A DNA stretch of 64,000 bases from the NCBI RefSeq assembly GCF_004379255.2, contig NC_056033.1, positions 8,970,172-9,034,171 on the forward strand, given 5' to 3'. Shown here piece by piece: positions 1 to 11,417 of this stretch (position 1 is its first letter; each line of letters opens with the position of its first letter). A model generated the notes under the pieces. The model searched no databases. It was not told the DNA's origin and saw nothing but the letters and a program-made list of their open reading frames with translations. Source of the stretch: Salvia splendens (lineage: Eukaryota; Streptophyta; Magnoliopsida; Lamiales; Lamiaceae). Both the position numbers and the translations under genes were made by a program.

Positions 1-128
1 GCGCGGGAATTAAGACAAAATTGGTAAAGTAAGAAAGAGGAACAGAATGGTATGGTAAAGTAAGAGAGAGAATGAGAATGATAATTAAAACAGTGTTAGT
101 GGATAGTGGTTCTTTTTTGATGGTTCCG

Positions 129-182
129 TAAAAAACTAACGGTCATGTCACTGTGCAATTAGTGTTGACCGTTAGTTTTTTA
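129..182. repeat. 17-bp perfect inverted repeat (hairpin)
   Basis: The arms 129-145 (TAAAAAACTAACGGTCA) and 166-182 are exact reverse complements around a 20-bp loop. Flanking bases pair partly (GGTTCCG against CAGAATCGTCC), so this may be one end or the core of a small foldback element. No transposase or target duplication is visible. Confidence 0.75.
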
Positions 183-914
183 CAGAATCGTCCAAAAAAG
201 GACTAGTTCGACGACATTTTCATTTGTTATCGACTTGTTTTTCAAAAATTGAATGTTTTGAACCAAATTCGTATTTTGGTCATATGTTTAGGACCAAAAT
301 TGACCTCTACTGTAGATAATATATTAAATAATTGGTTAATTGATTTAATAAGTTTATTGTCTAATGGATTATCTAATCACTCAATGGATCTCCATTCTAG
401 CCCAATAGAAGTACATCTTATAAATAGTGAAAAGAGGTGGAAACCCTTGCACACAATTGCACAACACATTCCTCTCCAAACCCTAGCCGTCGCGGCCTTT
501 CTCTCTCTCTCCCCCCCTCTTGCATCGGTTTTCGTGCCCTTGGTCTAGGGAGATTAGGGTTTTTTATTTTGTCTATCCTAATTCATAGGATTAGATCAAG
601 ACAATCTCGTGTTTTTGTGTGGTTCTCCCAAGATCTCACTTCACCATATTGATTCTTCAAGATCCGCCCACCCGAATGAACAATTAAGGACGTGGGAATA
701 GATTGGAAGATTCGTGGTTGAGAACTCAAGGATTGCAAGGAGTTTCAGGTAGCAACGCCAATCCAATTTTGGATCAAAAGGTAACAATCAACGATCTCTA
801 CATCAAATAGCATGTTTATGTGGTTTTGATGTGTTTTATCTATAGATCTAGATTTAATTGCATGAAATTGAATATGCTTGTTAATCCGTATCTTCCGCTG
901 CGGTAACCCCAACA
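163..914 (+). mobile_element. Probable solo LTR, plus orientation
   Basis: The stretch has the layout of a plant LTR: an AT-rich upstream part, a TATA box (TATAAATAG at 419-427), a C/T-rich leader with an AAACCCTAG motif near 478, and a 3' end reading CGCTGCGGTAACCCCAACA that stops in CA at 914. No primer-binding site follows and no partner LTR lies nearby, so a solo or truncated LTR fits best. The left edge (TG at 163-164) is tentative because no target duplication was found. Confidence 0.4.
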
Positions 915-924
915 ATAAACATAA

Positions 925-1190
925 CACATACACAAACACATTGTACCCCACACGCACATACACAGATACACATTGCACACTGCATGCACACACACAATGC
1001 ACATACTGTGAACAAACACACTGCATGTGCACACACTGCATGCGCACACACAATGCACGTACTGTGTACACTGCATGCGTACACACAATGCACGTACTGT
1101 GCACACACACGCTACACAAACACACTGCATGCGAACATACAATGCACATACTGGGCACACACACGCGCACACAAACAAATACTGAATTAA
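925..1190. repeat. CA-rich minisatellite (CACACACTGCATGC / CAATGCACATACTG units)
   Basis: About 265 bp of imperfect 15-35 bp units made of CACACA, CTGCATGC and AATGCACRTACTG. All frames stay open on both strands only because the repeat lacks stop codons. The resulting Cys/His/Thr-rich reading frames are artefacts. From 1191 to 1731 there is only AT-rich sequence downstream of the MBD gene. Confidence 0.85.
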
Positions 1191-1731
1191 GAAAAGCATG
1201 TGCTGCTTATACTTTATGAGTAGGGAAACCTACAATGCCACCAAAATAATCATTGGATAAAATTCGATACGTGCATTAGTCTACAAATCACGTAAGAAGA
1301 TGATAAAATCAAAGGTGGACTTAGAAGAGACTGGTGGTATTCAGAATCAAGTTAACTTTTTCTAGTGAAATATAAGTAGCAGCACAAACACATGGAGAAG
1401 TTACTATTACTAATCCATATACAGATCTGGAGAAACCTCATGCACTAAACCAATTGGAGCAATGTATTCTACAAAGGTTCCTACTTCTACAAGGAAACTA
1501 CTTCACACCCCCTCTATCTTCTAAGAGGGCTTCCAAAAATAATTTCAAATACTCACAAAAGAATTCTCTTAACATTCCACAAGAGAACTCACGCACAATA
1601 ATGTTTGAATCCTACATAAGCAACAAGTAAAATGTCTATAATGAATTATGGTAACTACAAAACAAGCGCTTTCACTTAGAGAGGTGCATGTACACTATCA
1701 TGCCCGCGCTTGGCCTTACCATCTACACACT

Positions 1732-4700
1732 TCATAACGGTTGGGCATTATCTGCCTGGACGCCGTTTAGAACATGTGGTGGTGGTGGTTGTGTATTGTC
1801 AGAAACAGAGACCTCGGATTTCTTCCGTTTCGTGCTGGACTTCCTTTGTGTTTGGCTTGCAGGAGTCCTGGAAGGCTGCAGAGGCAATAAGCACAAAAAA
1901 AAGCAGGAAGAATGAAAAACCCAGAAACCATTGGTGATACTAAAATCCATGAATAATTTCTACATACCGCAGTCTCAGTTTCAGAAGGTGCCTTTCTCTT
2001 TGGTTTACTTCCTGTTTCCAGAAATTGAAGCACCTCAACCTTCGAACGGAATGTGCGTTGCCCCGCTGGTTCGATGTAATACTTCAAAATTCAAGAACAA
2101 TGTAAATGTAATTTCCATGTATAGATAGGTGAATTGAACACAAACAAAGTAAGTACAGAATACAGCTTTAAACCAGTCATTGCATCATGCCGATATCTCA
2201 CAAGACATATATTACATTGCAACTGATCGGATCCACCAAATGAACAAAATAACACAGATTTGCACAAAAATGCAAAATATATACTCTGCTTTGCACTAAA
2301 GCAAAGTATATACCTAGCTTGGCACGAAATTAGAGAAAACAAACAACACATGTTTGTGACTGATCAAGGACTGTTTTTGAATGAACAAAACAACATAGTT
2401 TTGCACACGGATGATTTATAAATGCAGAATGGAAAAAAAATTCCCAACGGAGGAGTGCTAGAAGATTATACATAGTTGCACCATTGCTCAATATGAGCAA
2501 TTATTCGAGAAAAGGAAAACTAAAGATGATCAGGGACTGTTTTTGGGAGTTTTTCTAGAAGTAAATCTGTGCCTCTACTTTTTCTGAAAATTACGAACTT
2601 GAAACAATTCTTTCCAAGAGAAGGACAATTTATAATTTTCTTCCATATTTATTCAGGTGCATCCGTGCATGAAAAGTTTTGACAGCTATTTGCAGCCAAT
2701 TCATAACTCAAACTCCAATATTCATGCCAAACAGTGTCAGGCAGTATATAATCATCATCTGGAAAAGTTCGTAAACCCCAAAACAATCCATTTTACACAA
2801 CTTATATGCAAAGTATTCCTACAAGCTCACATCGAAATAAATGCTGGTATAATTGAAAACCACTCCTGAAAGTGTCTTAAAAAGCAAAATTCTCACATAA
2901 GACAAACTATAGCTGACAAGTGCAGGCATAATTAAATAGGGAAAAGTGCTTAAAAGGTTTTCGGTGCAACTTTCAATCCACAACGACCTTAGAAATGTGT
3001 GTGTGGTATTAAGGAGCCACCTTATTAAACAAGTGGCAAAAAGTTGGAAATGGAAGAAAAAGACGCAAAAATGAAGGAGATGACACAGCTAGCAAACACT
3101 AAAAAAGAGCCTTAAAAGCAAAAGTCTCAAATAAGACACGAGCGATGACCGACACATGTGGGCATAATTAAAGAGGGCTAAGTGGCTAGAAGCTTTCGTG
3201 TTCCATTTTCAATGTCAAAAAGACTTAGAAATGAATATGGATAGTTATGGTATCAAAACACCTACATAATAAATCTTATAACTGATCCAATTTATGTTCT
3301 TAATCTTCAAACAACCCACAATCACAAAAGACAAATCTACTTCATATAGCACACGCTTGATCAAGCCTCGTATCGGCCCAAGTCATGGATTGATGGAGGC
3401 CAAATGGAATGGGTCGGGCCGAGGCCTTAAGTTGGCTTTAACATGAAGAAGTGAAGAAGTGGACGAAAATTCGTCAAGGCTATCGATGGTTTAATGCTAA
3501 AACGAATTAACAAAGTAAGAGATTTGTTCATGCTTGGAGTCTTGCCATATAAATTGGAGATAATGTCTAAAGTTATGGGGATGAGTATTGAAAAGACGAG
3601 GTTGTTGTTGAAAGATTTAGTATTTATTATTTTATTCATTTGTTAAGTACGATTCTTTGCAATATTAGGATGAGGAATTAAGAGGATTCGTTAGGTTAGG
3701 TATTCCATTATTTTGCCTATAAAAGGCGTGTAGTTTTCAAATTCAATGGGGAAGCTTATGATTAATGAAAAGATCGGTTTGTTCCATGAGTTGTTACTCT
3801 TGAATGTTCCTAATATGAATTCTTGTAGCAAAGTGCTCCTTTTTATTTAGTTTATTGACTTATAGTATAGAACTTCGCATCTATACCTGGTGGTGTCAGT
3901 CATTCCATTCTCCATCTCATGTTCACAACAAATCCACCTAAATTCTATCTGTCATTCGAAGTGTGATCGTGCTATGCATGTTGCAAGTCGTGGGGTGCTA
4001 TTAAGGATCCCCTTTACAACAACTATTGCGAGCAATGTAAATAACTAGGGGCAATTTGTTTGGAGAGGTGTTGCAGATTAGGAATTATCTTACAATTCTT
4101 TAAGTATTTATTAGTATTTACCTCATTAGGAGGATTTGTTGGTTTTCATATTCCATTGTTTTGCCTATAAAAGGCGTGTAGCTTTCGAATTGAATGGGGA
4201 AGCTTTTGATTAGTGTAAAGAACGATTTGTTCATTGAGTTGTTCCACTTGAATGTTCCCAATTCGAATTCTTGTAGCAAAGTGTCCGTTTTCGATTCAAT
4301 TTATTAAGTATAGGATTTAGCATCTATACCCGGCGTCACTCATTCCATTCTCCATCTCATGTTCACGATGAATCAACCCAAATTCCACCCATCGTTCGAA
4401 GTGTGCTATGCATGCTGCAAGTCGTGGGGCACCATGATGGATCCACTTTACAACATCTATCGCAAGCCATGTAAACAAAGAGGGGCAATTGGTGCAGAGA
4501 GGGGTTGCAGATTAGGATAGGAATTATCTTACAATTATTTATTTATTAGTATTTACATCATTAGGAGGATTTGTTAGGTTTTGTATTCCATTGTTTTGCC
4601 TATAAAAGACATGTAGCTTTCGACTTGAATGGGGAATCTTTTAATTAATGAAATGATCTATTTGTTCCATGAGTGGTTACTCTTGAATGTTCCTAATTCG

Positions 4701-6987
4701 AACTCTTGTAGCAAAGTGCTCGTTTTCGATTTAGTTTATTGACTTATCGTATAAAATTTCACATATATACTTGGCTTCACTCAATCGGTTCTCCATCTCA
4801 TGCTCATGATGAATCCACCCGAATTCCATCAGTCTTTTGAAGTGTGTTCGTGTTATGCATGCTGCAAGTTGTGGGGTGCCATGGTGGACCCTTTAAAACA
4901 ACTATTGCAAGCCATGTAAACAACAAGAGGCAATTTGTTTGGATAGGTGTTGCAGATTAGGATTAGGAATTATTTTACAACTATTTATTTATTAGTAGTA
5001 TTTAGTATTTACCTCATTAGGAGGATTTGTCAGTTTTGTATGCCATTGTTTTGCCTATAAAGGCATGTAGCTTTCGACTTGAATGTGGAAGCTAATCATT
5101 AATGAAAAGATCGATTTGTTTCATGAGTTGTTACTCTTGAATGTTCCTAATTCGAAATCTTGTAGCAAAGTCCTAGATTTAGTTTATTGACTTATCATAT
5201 CGAATTTCGCATCTGTACTTGGCAGCATTAATCCCATTCTCCATCTCAGGTTCACAACAAAATCCAACCAAATTCCATCCGTCTTTCGAAGTGTGTCTGT
5301 GTTATGCATGCTGCAAGTTGTGGGGTGCCATGGCAAATCCTCTTTACAACAACTATTGCAAGCCATATAACAACAAGGGGCAATTTGTTCGGAGAGGTGT
5401 CGCGAGATCATAGTGAGCTTCCAAGGGTCATGTCATGATATTTCTCCAGCCACTACATACTAATCTGATTACCCTAAAGCTTCCTACTTATATTAGCTTT
5501 TATAACTTTTAACTTTGGGCTCAGCACTCTGATCGAGAGCAACTGAGCAAGCAAATAAGCTTTCCAAGGGAGTTGCCAAAATAAGGTCAACTAAGGAAAA
5601 CAATCCTAACCAGTAACTAGAACATTTGGTTAACTTCTTTAAAAGTTAAAAGCGAATGTAGAGAATGATTATGCAAGCCAATCATCAACATGGCAGTCAG
5701 ACTACGGGCATGATAGTGTTCGATGCTTCTATTAATACAAATTACAGGACAAACTGTGAATTCTAGGTGAAGAACAAATTACTCGACAAACTTTGGGATC
5801 CAGGTTAAGAAAATGGCAGCAACCAAAGTGAGGATATGCACGTAGACAAGAAGAAACATTGTTTTGAGCTAGAAATACTACAGTGGCATGTATTCTCATG
5901 AAATGAAAAGAGAACAAAAATTATTCGAAGCGTCTATGCCATACCACGTCTCTACTACATCATGAACTAACCACAAAATTAATCAAGAAAAAAACACTAG
6001 CAAATGGCTACAGCATTTAAAAAAACTCATCAAAGCTTGTGGTGAGTTTATGTGTATAACAATTACGATATGTCATCCCAAATAGGAAACTACTCATAAT
6101 TGAAATTGGCATCAAGAAAGACACATTTTCGCTGTCTAAATTGGAGAAGAGTTGTGTGCGTGTGTTGGCCAAACGGTAGAGTGGTTAACGCCCGGACCAA
6201 AGATCACAGGTTCGAGTCCACCGTGGCGCAGCCTTTAAAATTTATGTTTATTTGCCCATTAAAAAAAATTGGAGAAGAGTTGTCTTGGTGTGACATCAGA
6301 TTAAACCTAAGCAACCAGAGTTGTCTTGGAGAAGAGTTGTCTTAATCTATTAGTATATTTCGTAATCTCAAGTTTAAACCTAGCACTCATCATAAGCAAC
6401 CAGCAACTAAAATGAGTTTGGTCTTAATCTATTGGCATTGATCTATTTTGTCTCAAGCTTCAACTTACTATTCACTAGGCTTAATGTGTTCACAACCTGA
6501 CTCCTAAAACCCCTAAAATCTGGTCCAGTGCTTAAGATGACTGCTACTTAATACTGAAAATAAAACAAGGAATGAAATAGAGTCAATGGTGAACCACCTA
6601 CAAATAAAACAATCCAATGATAGGTTAAAACGGCGAACGAGATTTTTTTTTTTTAAAAAGAAAACCTACTCGATCAGTCTGTCCAGCTGTGGCTCCAGAA
6701 GTGCGCCTTCTCAACTCAATCGTCCAGTTCTCCGGCAGCCAGCTGGGCCTCTCCTCGGGATCCCTCCGCCGGGCAGCACGAGGCGCTGGCTCCGCCGGGG
6801 CCTCACCGGGGATGTAATACGAGATGGGTTCCGCCGCTATGACGACGCCCGGCATGAAATCCGGCGAAGATTGGGGCATGTAGGCGGCGGGAGAGTGGTT
6901 CGGAGCCGGGTCGATGTAGGCGCCGGTGTCGAGAAGCGGGTCGGCGGGGGTGGGTTCCAATTTGGGCGGGAGATGGGGTTCAGACAT
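1732..6987 (-). CDS. Methyl-CpG-binding domain protein (MBD5/6-like)
   Basis: Exons on the minus strand are 6987-6670, 2081-1968 and 1875-1732, giving 191 aa with all junctions in phase 0 and GT-AG introns. Residues 1-80 are Pro/Ala-rich. The MBD runs from about 82 to 131: it opens with SWLPENW, carries the RRRTSGATAGQTDR strand-loop motif, and continues after the intron with YYIEPAGQRTFRSKVEVLQFLETG-type sequence (Tyr pair, F-R-S-K). The tail is Lys/Arg-rich (KPKRK, KRKK), fitting a nuclear, DNA-binding protein. Plant MBD5, MBD6 and MBD7 read methylated CpG and help maintain silencing; assignment to that clade is by domain resemblance. Intron 1 cuts the MBD after Arg106 and is 4,588 bp long, loaded with repeats. 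The start is the first Met in the GC-rich open exon. Confidence 0.85.
3660..5408. repeat. Tandem array, about four copies of a ~445-bp unit with a TATA-like box
   Basis: The landmark GTAGCAAAGT recurs near 3827, 4273, 4709 and 5163. The landmark TTTGCCTATAAAAGGC (or variants) recurs near 3712, 4162, 4592 and 5050. Spacing is 434-454 bp. Other shared blocks are CATTCTCCATCTCATGTTCA, TATGCATGCTGCAAGT and GGCAATTTGTTTGGA. Copies differ by point changes and small indels, so the array is not recent. The TATA-like box and short unit resemble an LTR/TRIM that multimerised, but no primer-binding site was identified. Confidence 0.8.
6156..6265 (+). mobile_element. tRNA-derived SINE
   Basis: A tRNA-like head carries an A box (GGTAGAGTGGTTAA, about 6175-6188) and a B box (GGTTCGAGTCC, 6209-6219), followed by a short body and an A-rich tail. 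The insert is flanked by an 18-bp perfect direct repeat (AAATTGGAGAAGAGTTGT at 6138-6155 and 6266-6283), the mark of LINE-type target-primed insertion. At about 110 bp it is short for a SINE. It is not a functional tRNA gene, since the acceptor stem does not pair. Confidence 0.85.
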
Positions 6988-7698
6988 TTCGGGATCGGAA
7001 AATGTTTTTTGAGGGAATTTGGCGGCGAAAATGGAGTATCAACATTGACTATTTGACTGATAGATAGCTTATGTATTTTTGAATAAACGGTAGATTTCTT
7101 TAATGTACTTTTCCATTTTTTTAAAATTATTTCTTTTTATCTTGCTTTTTTTATTAATTGAATGGCAAATTTCATTTAATGTACTTTTCCATTTTTTTCA
7201 ATTTATTCCTTTTTATTTTGCTTTTTTTATTCTTATTTCTCTCTATTCTGTCATTGCTTTATTTTCTTCTTATTTCTCTCTATATTAGTATTTTGCTAAT
7301 TACTACTCATGACTCATGAGTTTGCCATGAGGCCAAAAGAGGAGAAAGTGCAAAATAAATAGTCTTAATCAGTGAAAATATCATTTAATAAATTAAAATG
7401 TTGATCTAGAGATTTCTGATATGGAGCTGACATTCACCAGAAGCCAAAATTTCCAGTTTAATCGATATTGTTTTACTAATTACGCATAAAGTTAGTTAAG
7501 CTTAAAACTTAAGAATGTTTCAATGTATTAGAGTAAACTAATTGTGGGAGTTCTCATAAATTCACATGCTTTGTCGGGTGTTTTGCACTTAATTATAATA
7601 AACACATCATTTCTTTGTCGGGTTTAAAATTCTCACGAATTTTTGGATTTATATTCTTTATTTCAAATTATGTCGTCCGAGTATTTTTTTTTACTAGT
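6988..7698. other. 5' flank of the MBD gene with a T-rich duplication
   Basis: The stretch 7097-7230 contains two diverged copies of a ~70-bp T-rich unit sharing TTTAATGTACTTTTCCATTTTTTT and TTTTTATTTTGCTTTTTTTATT. Nothing else was recognised. The promoter must lie here if the start at 6987 is right, but no convincing TATA box was found. Confidence 0.5.
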
Positions 7699-7892
7699 GG
7701 TGTTCGGTTTTCTAGATAAAATAATATCAAGATACAATCTAGGATAGAGTCGTGAGATTATTTTAGTTACATCGAGTTAGCTATGACTAATTATCTCATG
7801 ATTATTCATGTAGGATTGAATTGTGCTATTGAATCTTATGAACCAGACATACTACATATTTAATCTCTGGATACAATCTTGCAAACCAAACT
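7699..7892. mobile_element. MITE, family with GTGTTCGGTT ends (copy 1)
   Basis: The element opens with GTGGTGTTCGGTTTTCTAGAT and closes with ATCTTGCAAACCAAAC, with inner inverted blocks (ATCATGAG / CTCATGAT types). Two further copies are at 31185-31384 and 60250-60442. A TTACTA repeat lies just outside both edges. It is about 195 bp and has no coding sequence. Confidence 0.7.
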
Positions 7893-8907
7893 TACTATTT
7901 TATTTTTCGATTATAGTTTTCATTCTGGCTTTTGGGCCTCAAAGTTTCGAGATCAGGCCGTAACTTTGAAGTTTCAATAATGGGCTTTCGAATATAAACT
8001 CATCCATTATCATGATAGAACCTAAGCAACTCTTTAAGACGATATTACACGTGTTAACGTACTTCTTGGCATCTATGTAATTTTATTGTTCATTGTCGGA
8101 TTTGATTAATTTATTCAAAATATAAGTTAGTTTACCTATTCTTTCAAATACTAATTTGAGTTTTAGAATAGTATTCGATTCTTTTATGTGCTCGAGTTTC
8201 AAGTTTAAATTTAATGTGTCTATCTGTCTTCATTTAACTTTTTAGCCAGTCTAATTGTTTTTTAGGGATAGAAATTTGCACTCAAGCATGTGAATTGTGA
8301 CCTTTATACATAAAGAGGGAAAATAAAACTCATATTGTTGTTTTATGTTGATATATGCAATAAGATTTTCTGAACCTCAAACAGTAGAATATAATTTGAT
8401 GATAGTTACATTGGACGTGGTGACCAATATGAAAACTTTTTAAATTATTATTTTTAGATTTCAATTTTGCAAAAGAAAAATTTAAATTAAATTGATAAAT
8501 TATTAACATATAATAGTACGTAATAATTAAATAATTTATGTACATTCATTAAAATTATTAATTTATATATATCTACCAAAAAACTTGGTATGAGCGTTGT
8601 TGCTTTGTTTATTGTCTAGCTTCTAGCATATAAACACATCATTTTCGTAATAAATGTCTTTTTTTTTTATCAAAAGAGTAGCTACTGCGACTTAATTGAG
8701 GAACAAACCATCTTTCTTAAAGAAGCTCCTACATCAGGAGAACGATGTGAAACAACATCATGGTCATAGGACTTGATCAACATATATCCTTGCTCGAGCT
8801 CGCGCAGCCGGGCTTGTTCTCAGATACGGGCAGGTCCAAAGCGGGGCTTGTCTGAAGTGTTGTTGTATATGTTGGAGATGGCCGGATGGGTCTAGCTCTG
8901 GGGTCGG
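7893..8907. other. AT-rich intergenic sequence
   Basis: No gene or repeat edge was recognised. A short GC-richer stretch (about 8795-8905) reads like degraded transposon sequence but has no identifiable domain. Confidence 0.5.
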
Positions 8908-9357
8908 TATTAGAAATGGGTCACTCACCCCTTAAAAGGCCTCATAAGGGGGAGGGTTATTCACACTTGTATAGATTAGATGGGATCTTCACATATTATC
9001 CACACTTATATAGATTAGATGGGATCTTCACCAAGTCGATGTGGGATAGAATTTAGAGGATTTAACACGCCCCCTCACGTGTGGGCCGGAAAGGACATCG
9101 GTCTTCCATCATGTGGGTAGGCAATGCAAGAGAAACCATCATCGATGTGGGCCGGAAAGGACATCGGTCTTCCACTCGTGAGGTAGATAAGAGATAAAGA
9201 GAAAACCATCATCGACTTGGGCCCGCTCTGATACCATATTAGAAATGAGCCACTCACCCCTTAAAAGGCCTCATAAGGGGGAGGGTTATCCACACTTATA
9301 TAGATTAGATGGGATCTTCACCAAGTCGACGTGGGACAGAATTTAGAGGATTTAACA
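8908..9357 (-). mobile_element. Complete TRIM (450-bp LTR retrotransposon)
   Basis: The LTRs are 9237-9357 (the 5' LTR, minus strand) and 8908-9067 (the 3' LTR). Next to the 5' LTR is the canonical primer-binding site: the plus strand reads GCTCTGATACCA at 9225-9236, so the minus strand reads TGGTATCAGAGC, complementary to initiator tRNA-Met. A G-rich polypurine tract (GTGAGGGGGCG) precedes the other LTR. A perfect 5-bp target duplication GTCGG flanks the element (8903-8907, 9358-9362). The 169-bp interior has no coding capacity and repeats the block GGCCGGAAAGGACATCGGTC twice. The 3' LTR is 39 bp longer because of an internal duplication (ATAGATTAGATGGGATCTTCA). Confidence 0.92.
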
Positions 9358-9362
9358 GTCGG

Positions 9363-11417
9363 ATCAGGAAGCAATCACCATTATTTAGGTGTAGTAGTAT
9401 TAAATTATTCTAGATCATGAAGTAAGTAGTAGAGATACATATACATCAACTCCCATAATAACACAACACTTCATTTATTCGCACTCTGATGAAACTTTAT
9501 AATTTTTCCATTATAGAAACAGTGCCCAGACGCTGCAAAAGTAATACTACCCCACTATGAGAGACAGAGAGATGTATATATAAAAATATAACTATTGCAT
9601 ATGTAAGCAGATAGATATGGGAATGGGTTGGAAATGAAGTGGTCTGCTAAATCTTTTCCATTTATAGCAAACTGATTTTTTTTAATCGTAAAATGCAATC
9701 ACAGTAGCAAAGAAAAATGTACATTTAATTATATATAAGGAGTCTGCATCTCCAGCAGCTGAGCTACATTTCAACATACATATTCCACTACCTTCATCCA
9801 AAAAAAAATGTACTAGTTAGTGTGACATGATGAATTTTAATACTATAAAAATAAATATAGTATGAAAGAAATAAATAGAGAACGTAGTTGAAGTTAATTG
9901 ATACTACTAGAACTTAGTTCAATTCATTAAAGAGCTAAGTAGATTAATTTAATGAATGAGCCAGAATAGAAAAACAAGAACTTTCTTGACAAACGTACTC
10001 TATATAGTGCATATATATCATCCAGATTCCAAATCAACTTATCCCTGCATAATATGTGGAAAATTGATAAATGTTCAACCATCTGTTATTCCTAACTTTG
10101 CTTTCTAAAAGATTACAAATACAAGTAAAAACAGAAAATGCAAGTATAATTCAATTAGCAAACAAATCAAACTATTTTTGGAAGACCCTTCATTCAACTA
10201 TCTAGTTTATCAATTACATAAAGCAGAAAAATGGTGCATAAAAACTGAAAATATTTACCTATCGACGTAATTGGTAAACTAACCGGAGGTGAGGCCGGGG
10301 AAGCCGGAAGGTGAGACAACTAAAACAATATACTCGAAGATAATATAGCATATGGTTAGTAATTAGGAAAATCAAATACTAGCTTTTCTTTATTTTTGTT
10401 AAAAGAAAGCTAAAAACCACGTATAACGAAGTGACTTGCGTCTTATGTACCTCATGCATGTCTGGTAGTACACCCAAATAAGAATATCATCATTGCTCAA
10501 AAATCCAATATCATGCTTTTAATAACCATATGCCCGATTAAGTGTGGCGTTTAATTTATTGTATATCCTATTCGGTTGTAACTAATTCTAATTATTAATT
10601 TTCGGTTTTTGTTTTCAGATGCAAGAATAATTAAACTTATTAGTATCGTACTTTCATATAAAAAACACGAGATATTGATCACATACGATATGATTAATTT
10701 GTCTTATATACTATTATTTTTTGTTGCGTTTTAAAATGATTCATGTAGGTTTTGCAATTCAGAATTAAACTAAACTCACTGTGGTCATTTGTCAAATTAA
10801 ATATTTAGTCATCACATCATTAATTAAATCTAGCCAAACCATGTATACGAGTCAAAATTTTATAACACTACGCCACAACTTGTGACACCCTATGGGCTAT
10901 GACTATGAACTACGAATATATTAAACCTGAATTAATTTGGATTCAAAGTCCTGTAAAAGAAAAATGCTTAAATGCACGTATTTTTTGAATCAGAAAGAAT
11001 CGAATAGATACCCAACTTTATTTATACAAAGTTTAAATAAACACACCAATAATCTTTATTAGTTAGCATCTGTTTCAACTCTCAAATACTAACTTTCAAT
11101 GTAATACTAGTAGGCAATTAGCACACATAAAATTAATACTCGTGATTATGATTTTCTAACTATAGGGTTTGGCATAAATCCTTTTCACATATTAACATTA
11201 ATTTGATTTTGACTAAAGAATTTAATATTCCAATATTCAAGTAATTAAACAATGAATTAATGCATTCTGACTGATCTTCGCTGATTCATCAAGCTTATCT
11301 TCACAGTCCAAAAATAAATAGAGTAAAATAATTTCATCGATTTTCTGAACATTAATTTTTCGGACTTCACACCCCTTTTACCTATTTTAACGGTATTTCA
11401 GTTTTTACAGTATTTAA
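9363..11417. other. AT-rich intergenic sequence
   Basis: No supported gene was found. A short GC-richer island at about 10276-10320 on the minus strand ends in a donor-like CGATAG|GTAAAT and could be an exon of an unrecognised transcript, but no frame or partner exon supports it. Confidence 0.5.

Larger units (their letters stand above)
2082..6669 (-). other. Giant intron 1 of the MBD gene
   Basis: The donor is GA|GTAGG beside 6669 and the acceptor TTTTGAAG beside 2082. The intron contains a ~445-bp tandem array (3660-5408), a tRNA-derived SINE (6156-6265) and otherwise AT-rich sequence without supported coding potential. The exon halves on either side join in frame inside the MBD, which makes a true intron far likelier than two unrelated fragments. 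Confidence 0.8.

Noticed and set aside
745..1219. Overlapping Cys/His/Thr-rich ORFs on both strands
   Set aside because: They are translations of the CA minisatellite, open in all frames because the repeat has no stop codons.
3660..5408. CRISPR array
   Set aside because: Units are ~445 bp with no short repeat-spacer pattern, and the genome is a plant.
6160..6235. Functional tRNA gene
   Set aside because: A and B boxes are present, but there is no paired acceptor stem, and the 18-bp flanking duplication and A-rich tail mark it as a SINE.
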